A DNA stretch of 56,288 nucleotides from Leptospiraceae bacterium (GTDB lineage Bacteria > Spirochaetota > Leptospiria > Leptospirales > Leptospiraceae), in contig CANGZW010000010.1 in NCBI GenBank assembly GCA_947458405.1, positions 1-56,288 of the forward strand, read 5' to 3'. Both the position numbers and the translations under genes were made by a program. Positions 40,618 through 48,584 of this stretch are shown in pieces (the first letter of the stretch is position 1; each line of letters opens with the position of its first letter). A model generated the notes under the pieces. It was given only the letters and a program-made list of their open reading frames with translations. It was not told the origin of the DNA and ran no database searches.

Positions 40618-42369
40618 ATGCCAGATTCAATTCTATCAATCGTTATTTTTTCACCAATCCTGGGACTTGTTATCATTCCCCTTCTCAAGAGTGATACTGC
40701 TATAAAATGGGTAAGTTTATTTGTGACATTACTATCATTTATGCTCAGTCTTCCTATAATTATTGGTTTTGATCCATCTCAGTCTAGTTTGCAATTTGTT
40801 CATCAAATTAAGAATTGGATTAAAATTAGTGATACATTCTCCATAGATTATCACTTTGGGTTGGATGGAATCGCTATGTTATTGTTTGTTTTAACATCCT
40901 TCCTGTTTTTTCTTTCTAGTGCCGCTTCTTGGACCTATATTCATAAAAGAATTAAAGAGTTTCATATTTCTTTATTATTATTGGAAATTGGAGTCTTGGG
41001 AGTTTTTGCTTCTGCTAACTTAGTTTTATTTTATGTATTTTGGGAATTGATGCTAATCCCTATGGCACTTTTAATTGGGGTCTGGGGTGGAGAAAATCGA
41101 CTCTATGCGGCTGTTAAGTTTTTTATATATACAATGGCTGGATCGGTTCTCATGTTAGCAGGTGTCTTGATTATCTACTACAAAACAAATACAGTTTCCA
41201 TAGAGCAACTTTCAGTTATGAATTTGGATAATTTCTCAGTTGAACTCCAAACATTCTTATTCTTTGCATTTGCCTTAAGTTTTGCAATTAAAATACCTGT
41301 TTTTCCAATGCATACATGGTTACCCGATGCACATACCGAAGCTCCGACAGCAGGTTCTGTAATACTTGCTGGCGTACTTTTAAAAATGGGAACCTATGGT
41401 TTTATACGATTTTGTATTCCATTCTTCCCAGCTATTTCTTTGCAATACAAAGAATTAATTATGGTTCTAAGTGTCATAGGAATTATCTATGGTGCATTGG
41501 TTGCCATGGTTCAAAAAGATGGAAAGAAACTTATTGCATATAGTTCTGTATCTCACTTAGGGTTTTGTACCTTAGGTCTTATGACATTCACTGAAGAAGG
41601 TGTTATGGGAGGAATGATGCAAATGATAAATCATGGTGTTTCAACAGGTATGCTTTTCTTGATGATTGGTATGATTTATGAAAGGACTCATACCCGCCTA
41701 ATAGCCGATTATGGTGGAATAGCTAAAGTTGTGCCAACCTTCGCAATATTTTTCATGATTGCTATGCTTTCAAGTGTTGGATTGCCGGGAACCAATGGTT
41801 TTGTGGGAGAGTTCCTTGTATTACTCGGAACACTTAAAATTAATGTTTTATTAGGAATTTTAGCTGGTTCAGGAGTTATATGGGCAGCATGTTATTTGCT
41901 TTGGTTTACAAAACGCTTCTTATTTGGAGATATAACAAACAAGCACAATGAGCATCTTGCTGATTTGAATAATAGAGAAATTGCAATACTTATACCTCTA
42001 GTTATACTTATTTTCTGGTTTGGTATATATCCAAAAACATTTATTAAATATTTAGAACCTTCTGTAAGAGTGTATTTAAATTCAGCATCAATTACTGCAA
42101 TTGAAGAAAGAAACTCTGTAAAAAATGCAGAGGGAGAATTGATTCAAAAAGAAAGAAAATTGGCAGTAAATTATGCATCTCTTGGAGGACAGGTTTCTCG
42201 CTTTGAAGATAGATTGAAAGGATTTACAAACTCTTTTACAATTATCTTAGGGGAAAATCATGAAAGTATATCGAATCCAAAAGAAGAACATCATGACGAA
42301 AGCCATCCATCCCATGAGAAAGGCGATCATCCATCCGATCATAATGATGCTCCCGAGGAGACAAAATAA
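40618..42369 (+). CDS. nuoM: NADH-quinone oxidoreductase subunit M with His-rich C-terminal extension
   Basis: This 583-residue antiporter-like subunit has the core blocks FYVFWELMLIPMALLIG, FPMHTWLPDAHTEAPTAGS and YSSVSHLGFCTLGL in the usual order. Typical NuoM is about 490-510 residues. Here about 80-90 extra residues follow the last helix (near 480), ending in a hydrophilic His/Asp/Glu/Pro-rich tail from about residue 548 (EEHHDESHPSHEKGDH). The extension is cytoplasmic or periplasmic depending on the last helix and could bind metal. Confidence 0.95.
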   Translation: MPDSILSIVIFSPILGLVIIPLLKSDTAIKWVSLFVTLLSFMLSLPIIIGFDPSQSSLQFVHQIKNWIKISDTFSIDYHFGLDGIAMLLFVLTSFLFFLSSAASWTYIHKRIKEFHISLLLLEIGVLGVFASANLVLFYVFWELMLIPMALLIGVWGGENRLYAAVKFFIYTMAGSVLMLAGVLIIYYKTNTVSIEQLSVMNLDNFSVELQTFLFFAFALSFAIKIPVFPMHTWLPDAHTEAPTAGSVILAGVLLKMGTYGFIRFCIPFFPAISLQYKELIMVLSVIGIIYGALVAMVQKDGKKLIAYSSVSHLGFCTLGLMTFTEEGVMGGMMQMINHGVSTGMLFLMIGMIYERTHTRLIADYGGIAKVVPTFAIFFMIAMLSSVGLPGTNGFVGEFLVLLGTLKINVLLGILAGSGVIWAACYLLWFTKRFLFGDITNKHNEHLADLNNREIAILIPLVILIFWFGIYPKTFIKYLEPSVRVYLNSASITAIEERNSVKNAEGELIQKERKLAVNYASLGGQVSRFEDRLKGFTNSFTIILGENHESISNPKEEHHDESHPSHEKGDHPSDHNDAPEETK

Positions 42370-43811
42370 TGCACTCAATACCAAAACTAAATGATTTTTT
42401 ATCCATACTTCCCGCTCTTATTTTAATAATAGGAGCAATCATTTTTTTAGTAGCTCAATTTTTCTTAAGTTCCAATGACCATAGGGTTCTAAGATTTATA
42501 ACCGGTATTCTTTTGTTAGTAGGAATATACTATAATTTTGAATCAAAAGTTACTCCCGGTTTCGGAGACTATTTTTCGGGACAAATTAGAATATCTGAGA
42601 TAACTATATACTTAAATGCAATTTATTTAGGTACTGCTTTTATGACAATTATAGCTTCTCCGAGAATTTTAAATCAACATGGTATCACGTTTCCTGAATT
42701 TTATCCACTTATACTATTTGCTGTCACCGGTATGTTTTTTATGACAACCGGAGGAGATTTTATAGTAATCTTTATAGGTTTAGAGCTACTCTCAATAGCC
42801 TTATATATCTTAATCGGAATGGCAAAAAATGAGATTTCGAGTTTAGAAGCTACTATGAAATATTTCCTTTTAGGTGCATTCTCTTCCGGATTTATGCTTA
42901 TGGGAATAGCTTTTCTATTTGGTGGGAGTGGTAGTACGAATTTAAGTGCAGCCCTAAAGCCTGTATTTCAATTTGAAATCAATACAGAAGTAAGTTTATA
43001 TTCTAGAATGGGATTAGGTTTGTTTTTTGTGGGTGTTTTTTTCAAAATTGCACTTTTCCCCTTTCATTCTTGGACTCCCGATGTTTATGAGGGAGCATTA
43101 ACTACCATGACAGGTTTTATGGCCTCAGGACCTAAAGCCGCGGCCATGGGACTTTTACTTGTAATATACTCCTATATACCAGAAGTTGATACAAATAATT
43201 TTTGGGCTCACTTGATTGGAATTATCTCGATATTATCAATGACATTTGGAAATATATTAGCTTTAAAACAGGAAAACTTAAAGAGAGTTTTGGCTTATTC
43301 TTCCATATCGCATGCGGGTTATATCGTTGCGGGGATTGCATGTGGTGCTAAAAATGAAGTTCTCTATTATTTAATTATGTATGCATTTATGAATATTGCA
43401 GGGTTTTCTTTGATTGCATTTTTAGAAAATGGAAAATTAAATATCACCTATTCATCTTTGAAAGCCTTAGTGATACAAAAGCCCTTCACTGCTTTTGGAT
43501 TATTGCTTGTTTTCTTTTCGTTAGGTGGAATTCCACCCCTCGGAGGATTTTGGACAAAAGTATTTCTTTTTCAAAAAATTGCAGTATCAGACAATCCGTT
43601 GAATAGAGTCTTGTTGATTGCAGGAGTAGTTAATTCAGCGATTGCGATCTATTATTATTTGAGAGTTACGGTCAGTGCCTTTATGACAGAAGAAAAAGGA
43701 GAGGCTACACTAGAAGTTATTCCCGGAAGTTATGGCTTAGCCTTCACTTCTGTATTTTCTATTTTGGTAATTAGTTTTAGTTGGATTTTATTTCACCCCT
43801 CACATTTATAA
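42369..43811 (+). CDS. nuoN: NADH-quinone oxidoreductase subunit N
   Basis: This 480-residue antiporter-like subunit is the last gene of the operon. It contains IFIGLELLSIALYILIG, KYFLLGAFSSGFMLMGI, FHSWTPDVYEGALT, YSSISHAGYIVAGI and GGIPPLGGFWTK. It overlaps nuoM by one base and is followed by an intrinsic terminator. Confidence 0.95.
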   Translation: MHSIPKLNDFLSILPALILIIGAIIFLVAQFFLSSNDHRVLRFITGILLLVGIYYNFESKVTPGFGDYFSGQIRISEITIYLNAIYLGTAFMTIIASPRILNQHGITFPEFYPLILFAVTGMFFMTTGGDFIVIFIGLELLSIALYILIGMAKNEISSLEATMKYFLLGAFSSGFMLMGIAFLFGGSGSTNLSAALKPVFQFEINTEVSLYSRMGLGLFFVGVFFKIALFPFHSWTPDVYEGALTTMTGFMASGPKAAAMGLLLVIYSYIPEVDTNNFWAHLIGIISILSMTFGNILALKQENLKRVLAYSSISHAGYIVAGIACGAKNEVLYYLIMYAFMNIAGFSLIAFLENGKLNITYSSLKALVIQKPFTAFGLLLVFFSLGGIPPLGGFWTKVFLFQKIAVSDNPLNRVLLIAGVVNSAIAIYYYLRVTVSAFMTEEKGEATLEVIPGSYGLAFTSVFSILVISFSWILFHPSHL

Positions 43812-43820
43812 ATCTTCAAC

Positions 43821-43854
43821 TCTCCCGGTTATTTTAATAATTGGGAGATTTCTT
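43821..43854 (+). terminator. Intrinsic terminator of the nuo operon
   Basis: TCTCCCGGTTATT and AATAATTGGGAGA form a 13-bp stem (two G-U pairs) with a two-base loop, followed by TTTCTTT. It lies 10 bases after the nuoN stop. Confidence 0.85.
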
Positions 43855-43945
43855 TAATCTTCATATCTTCCCTTTAATTACTAAATTATTCCAATTATTA
43901 ATTTTTTAGCTAATAGATTAATAACTTTATATTAATCTCATATCT

Positions 43946-43998
43946 TTGTAATAATTTTGTAATAATTAAAGAGTATTGTAATGACACAAAACTATAGT
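43946..43998 (+). promoter_or_regulatory. Direct repeats and -10 upstream of the PhoB-like gene (Pho-box-like)
   Basis: TTGTAATAATT occurs twice in tandem with an exact 11-base period (TTGTAAT at 43946 and 43957), and a third TTGTAAT is at 43976-43982. TATAGT at 43993-43998 can be the -10 element, 10 bases after the third copy, with no TTGACA-like -35. Tandem 11-base repeats replacing the -35 are the architecture of PhoB/OmpR-family operators. Autoregulation by the downstream regulator is inferred. Confidence 0.5.
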
Positions 43999-44039
43999 AT
44001 GGGTTTATAAAAGCAATATAGTTCTATTTGGAGAATGAA

Positions 44040-44735
44040 ATGAATTTATCACAAAATGGATTAAATGTTTTGGTTGTCGATGATGAGGAAGATATCTTAG
44101 AGTTAATAAAATTTAACCTGGAAGAAGAAGGATTCACTGTTTCAACCTGTAAAAATGGATTGGAGGTTTTGCCAAAAATAGAAAAAAACTCTCCTGATTT
44201 AATCATTTTGGATGTTATGCTTCCAGGAATTGGTGGAATCGACTTATGTAAAAAAATCAAAGATAAACACTCTATGCCTATAATCATGGTTACCGCAAAA
44301 ACTGGAGAGACGGATGCAGTCTTAGGTCTAGAATTTGGTGCGGACGATTATGTTAGAAAACCATTTAGCCCTAGAGAGTTAATGGCAAGAGTTCGCTCAG
44401 TTCTAAGAAGATACATAACTCCAAGCGAAGAAGAAAAAACTTCAAGTATTACAATCGGAAAAGTTTTTTTAAATGGAGTCGCTCATAAAGTATATGTCGA
44501 TTCACTAGAAATAGATCTAACACTTTTGGAGTATAAAATACTGTTTTTATTTATGTCAAACCCGGGAGTGGCACTTACTAGAGATAAGTTATTAGATAAA
44601 ATATGGGGCCATGATATTTTTGTTACTGATAGAGCGGTAGACGTTAATATAAAAAGACTTAGAGATAAATTAGGAATTGAAAAAAATAGACTGGAAACTG
44701 TAAGAGGGGTAGGTTATCGCTTTAATAATGCGTAG
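44040..44735 (+). CDS. PhoB-like OmpR-family response regulator
   Basis: From ATG 44040 (GGAG 6 bases upstream) this is 231 residues. The receiver domain has acidic pair DDEED near 14, phosphoacceptor Asp58 in LIILDVMLPG, Thr in MVTAKT and Lys in YVRKPFSPRE. The C-terminal winged helix (about 135-230) has EIDLTLLEYKILFLFM, LTRDKLLDKIWG, DRAVDVNIKRLRDKLG and TVRGVGYRF. The pairing with a PhoR-like kinase suggests phosphate or envelope sensing, but the stimulus cannot be read. It overlaps the kinase gene by 8 bases. Confidence 0.88.
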   Translation: MNLSQNGLNVLVVDDEEDILELIKFNLEEEGFTVSTCKNGLEVLPKIEKNSPDLIILDVMLPGIGGIDLCKKIKDKHSMPIIMVTAKTGETDAVLGLEFGADDYVRKPFSPRELMARVRSVLRRYITPSEEEKTSSITIGKVFLNGVAHKVYVDSLEIDLTLLEYKILFLFMSNPGVALTRDKLLDKIWGHDIFVTDRAVDVNIKRLRDKLGIEKNRLETVRGVGYRFNNA

Positions 44736-46107
44736 TTTTTTTTCTAAAATATTAATAAGCAATTGGTTATTTCTTGTCGTTTTACTTTTAACAGCAATTT
44801 TTGTTCTTTATATAACTACTATAATTAGTAGTACATACTATATAATTCTTTTTATTTCATATCTAGTCTTTTCCCTTTATGTTGCTTTTCATATTTCATA
44901 TAAAATTGCTGAGAGTGTTACAGAACAATTGAGAGCCCTACAGGAGAGAACAAGGTTGATAAATGCCGGAGAATTTAACTCAGCATTTATAATGACTAAT
45001 ATTTCCGAATTGAGTGAGTTATCTCTTTCAATAAATGCGATGTCTGAGAGATTAAAACTTCAGTTTAATGCCCTAAACATTGAGAAAGAAAAGTTTAATT
45101 TATTGCTAGAAAATTTAAAAGAAGGTGTCTTCGCTATCGATAAAGAAAAAAGATTACTTTTTCAAAATAAAAGTATTCCTAAACTTTTGATTCCTGAGGG
45201 ATCCCAATCAAGAACAATAGATGTAATCATTAAAGAAAAAAAAATCCTACAATTTCTAAATCAGCATATAGCAAATGAAACTGAAGGAAAAATAAATATC
45301 GAATTAAATAAAAAATTTTATAGTATAAGATTATATTCATTAAAATCGGATGATAAAACATTAATGTATATAGGTGTAGTACTTGATAAAACTGAAGATA
45401 GAGAGAGACAATTACTTCGTGAACAATTTGTTCAAAGTGCTTCTCATGAGTTAAAAACACCAATAACATCGATAAAAGGTTATGCAGAAACACTTGATAG
45501 TAAATTAAAGTTAAACCCAAAATCTAACGAAAAAAAATTCCTAGATGCAATTCTTCGAAATACAGACAGAATGATAAGAATAGTTGAAGATATGCTTACA
45601 ATTTCAAAGCTTGAAACAGCAAATATGGTATTTCAGCCAGAAATGTTTTCATTAAAAGAGTTAGTAAAAAATATTGAATTTACAATTCTAGGTTTTTTGA
45701 AATTAAAAGGGCAAAAGTTTATTGTTGAAATTCCGAATGATTTAATAATGTATGCTGATTTGGTTCAAATGGAACATGTTTTACTTAATCTAATTCAAAA
45801 TGCATCCATCTATTCACCTGAAAATTGTAAAATCGGTGTGAGAGCTCTAAGAGAAGAAAAATATATTAAAATTAGTGTTTGGGATCAAGGGATTGGTATA
45901 GAAGAAAAGGAACTAGATAGAATTTTTGAGAGATTCTACAGGGTTGATGCTAATAGGTCTCGAAATCAAGGGGGAACCGGTTTGGGACTTTCTATCGTCA
46001 AGCATATAGTAAAACTCCATTCAGGATGGGTGAGCGTGTCCTCTATCCGTGGAGAGGGTTCTACATTTACAGTAAATTTACCTGTTGACAATCTTAGCTC
46101 TGGTTAG
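44728..46107 (+). CDS. PhoR-like sensor histidine kinase
   Basis: This 459-residue protein has two adjacent membrane helices (about 12-31 and 37-57) with almost no periplasmic loop. Then come a HAMP-like segment (60-115), a PAS domain (about 122-220), HisKA with phosphoacceptor His240 in SASHELKTPI, and HATPase with N-box NLIQNAS, DQGIGI, FERFYRVD and GTGLGLSIVK. The missing sensor loop fits PhoR-type kinases that sense through partner proteins or the membrane. It forms a pair with the regulator overlapping it by 8 bases. Confidence 0.9.
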   Translation: MRSFFSKILISNWLFLVVLLLTAIFVLYITTIISSTYYIILFISYLVFSLYVAFHISYKIAESVTEQLRALQERTRLINAGEFNSAFIMTNISELSELSLSINAMSERLKLQFNALNIEKEKFNLLLENLKEGVFAIDKEKRLLFQNKSIPKLLIPEGSQSRTIDVIIKEKKILQFLNQHIANETEGKINIELNKKFYSIRLYSLKSDDKTLMYIGVVLDKTEDRERQLLREQFVQSASHELKTPITSIKGYAETLDSKLKLNPKSNEKKFLDAILRNTDRMIRIVEDMLTISKLETANMVFQPEMFSLKELVKNIEFTILGFLKLKGQKFIVEIPNDLIMYADLVQMEHVLLNLIQNASIYSPENCKIGVRALREEKYIKISVWDQGIGIEEKELDRIFERFYRVDANRSRNQGGTGLGLSIVKHIVKLHSGWVSVSSIRGEGSTFTVNLPVDNLSSG

Positions 46108-46119
46108 TAATTTTAGCAT

Positions 46120-47271
46120 ATGTTACCGAAGGGATTTTATTCTCTGGGGAAGAATATAGGTATAAAAGATACAACTAAAGATTTCGCTGTTATATATTCA
46201 AATATCCCCTGTCATTCAGCCGCTGTTTTTACATTAAATAACTTTCCCGGAGCTCCCATTATAGTAGGTAAAGAGCACATTAAAAATGGTATTCTACAAG
46301 CTATTGTCATAAATTCTAAAAATTCAAATGTTGCAACCGGAGAAGAAGGAGTAAAAAATGCTCTAGAAATCTGTAAAGCTGTTGCGAACTCATTAAAAAT
46401 AAATTTTGAAGATGTTTTGCCCTCCTCTACAGGCGTAATTGGAGTTCCATTACCAATAGATAAAATTTTAAATGCATGTAAGACAATAAAATCTGAATTA
46501 AAAGAAGGTAATTTAGAAGAAGTTGCTGAAGCTATCTTAACAACTGATAAAAAGAAAAAGATAAGTTATAAAGTTATAAATCAAAATGGAAAGACTGGAG
46601 TAATATATGGTATTGCCAAGGGTGCAGGGATGATAGAACCCAATATGGCTACCATGTTATGTTATATTTTAACAGATATTAATATAAAAACTTCTGATCT
46701 AAAAAGTATACTTAAAAGTGCAGTGGATAAATCATTTAATTGTCTTACAATAGATTCCGATACATCTACAAGTGATACAGTGGTTGTAATGTCAAATGGA
46801 ACTAGTATAGAATTAGAAGAACCTGAATTTGAAGAATATCTAACTGAAATTTGTATTGATTTGACGAAACAAATTGCAATGGATGCAGAGGGTGCTACAA
46901 AATTAATTGAACTTAAAGTCAGTGGGGCAACTAATTTAGTACAGGCAAAAAAAATAGGTAAATCTATTTTAAATTCTCCTCTTGTTAAAACAGCCATCTA
47001 TGGTGGAGATCCTAACTGGGGAAGATTTATTATGGCTATTGGAAAAGTTTTTGATGAAAAAATCCCATTTGAAAATATATCATTAAAGTTGAATGGATTG
47101 GAAATTAAAAATGCAGATCAATCTACAAAGCATAAAATGTCGAATTATTTAAAAGAAAATTCAAAGATTTTTTTAGATGTAAATTTGGGTATGGGTGAAT
47201 TCTCTTCAATATTTTGGGGATGTGATTTAACGGAAGAATACATAAAAGAAAATGCATACTACACAACTTAA
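46120..47271 (+). CDS. argJ: Glutamate N-acetyltransferase / ornithine acetyltransferase
   Basis: This 383-residue ArgJ recycles the acetyl group from N-acetylornithine to glutamate in arginine synthesis. It is made as a precursor that cleaves itself at the Thr of MIEPNMATML (Thr178), which becomes the nucleophile. Other conserved pieces are PSSTGVIG, IDSDTSTSDT, AMDAEGATKL and GDPNWGR. The C-terminal YYTT is typical. It starts 12 bases after the kinase stop and shares TAATG with the next gene. Confidence 0.93.
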   Translation: MLPKGFYSLGKNIGIKDTTKDFAVIYSNIPCHSAAVFTLNNFPGAPIIVGKEHIKNGILQAIVINSKNSNVATGEEGVKNALEICKAVANSLKINFEDVLPSSTGVIGVPLPIDKILNACKTIKSELKEGNLEEVAEAILTTDKKKKISYKVINQNGKTGVIYGIAKGAGMIEPNMATMLCYILTDINIKTSDLKSILKSAVDKSFNCLTIDSDTSTSDTVVVMSNGTSIELEEPEFEEYLTEICIDLTKQIAMDAEGATKLIELKVSGATNLVQAKKIGKSILNSPLVKTAIYGGDPNWGRFIMAIGKVFDEKIPFENISLKLNGLEIKNADQSTKHKMSNYLKENSKIFLDVNLGMGEFSSIFWGCDLTEEYIKENAYYTT

Positions 47272-48584
47272 TGAAAGATTTTTTTGAAGAGTATTTACAA
47301 AACTTTATTCCATCTGGATTTAAGGTTAAATCTGTTTTAATTTTACTCTTCACGAGAGTAATCTTTATTACAATAGGGTTATTGATATATAATTCTATGA
47401 ATGATTTACTAAAAGATGTATATAGTAATAGGTTAATTATATCACTGATAAGTGCAATCATAACTTCTATAATTTTTTTCTTGCCACTCCAAGAATATAT
47501 GGAAATTTTTTTAAAGAAAAAAGTACTATCAGAATATTTATTTGATGACCCACTCACACTTCGATTTGCACACAAAAGATTTGAAATTAATGATTTAATT
47601 CGAAATGTATTTCCAGATATGGTAAAGGCTTCTGGAAGTTTAATGGGAAGATTGGCCGTTCTTAATCAACTAGGATACTTTGAAGCCTATACATTCACTA
47701 AAGGCAGAAGAAGAAAAATAAAAAATCAGAGATTTTTAGTTAATAAAAGACTAATGGAATATCTAATTCAAAATCATGAAGGGGTATCAATAACTGATAC
47801 TGCCGAAAGGTCAGATATAAATGAAGATTTTGCATTGTTGAAATCTAGCTACATATTGCCATTTATTTTTCGCGATAAACTTTTTGGTTTTTTATCTCTT
47901 TCTGGAATACCGGATGAACATTACTTAAAGACAATGCGAATTATTTCATCTAAGGCGGCATTGGCAATATATAATCACATTTTATCTTCTCAAATTGCAA
48001 TACATAAAAAATATAAACATGAATTTGAAGTAGCATCTCGAATTGAAGATAAAATTTTTTCTAATAAAGTTCCTATTTTTAGTGGAATTGAGATTAAAAC
48101 ATTTCAAAATGATCCTAATTTAATTTTAGAATTCTTTAAAAATGATGAAGAGGGACATGTTTTTGTTTTACTTGTTTTAAGCGGAAAAAATAGATTTAGT
48201 AGTGGGTTGGTTTCTTCGCATTTACTTGGAAAATATTACTCACAAAGTTTAGTTAGAAAAAAACATAATCATAAATCGATTAGAATTTTCACTGAAAAAT
48301 CTTTACAAGAATTATCATGGAATGAAGGATTTGAAATGATTATAGGAAGTTTTAAAGAAAATTCGACCCGTATTACATTTACACAGGTTGGACTCAATTT
48401 TCGAATAACAGATTCGGAAGTAAAATTGGATAATTTAATTTCAGTTGGATGGAAATATACACTTGATATTAAACAGGATAGTCTATTAATATATTATAAA
48501 AAAGATAAGGTTTTATCAATTAATAAAAAAATTGAAGAGATAGAAGATAATATAAAAATGCCAGATAAAAAAAATAATCGATGA
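47271..48584 (+). CDS. Two-helix membrane protein with GAF-like and degenerate SpoIIE/PP2C-like domain
   Basis: This 437-residue protein has two membrane helices (about 21-42 and 54-72) and a GAF-like region (about 100-235). A C-terminal part opens EFEVASRIEDKIFSNKVPIFSGIEI, matching the start of SpoIIE-type PP2C phosphatases. The metal-binding residues expected next are gone: GGDY-type is LILEFF and GDVSGHG-type is LVLSGKNRFS. It is therefore probably catalytically inactive. Its stop overlaps the start of an intact SpoIIE phosphatase by 4 bases, so a regulatory pseudo-phosphatase/phosphatase pair is plausible. The domain call rests on visual alignment. Confidence 0.65.
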   Translation: MKDFFEEYLQNFIPSGFKVKSVLILLFTRVIFITIGLLIYNSMNDLLKDVYSNRLIISLISAIITSIIFFLPLQEYMEIFLKKKVLSEYLFDDPLTLRFAHKRFEINDLIRNVFPDMVKASGSLMGRLAVLNQLGYFEAYTFTKGRRRKIKNQRFLVNKRLMEYLIQNHEGVSITDTAERSDINEDFALLKSSYILPFIFRDKLFGFLSLSGIPDEHYLKTMRIISSKAALAIYNHILSSQIAIHKKYKHEFEVASRIEDKIFSNKVPIFSGIEIKTFQNDPNLILEFFKNDEEGHVFVLLVLSGKNRFSSGLVSSHLLGKYYSQSLVRKKHNHKSIRIFTEKSLQELSWNEGFEMIIGSFKENSTRITFTQVGLNFRITDSEVKLDNLISVGWKYTLDIKQDSLLIYYKKDKVLSINKKIEEIEDNIKMPDKKNNR

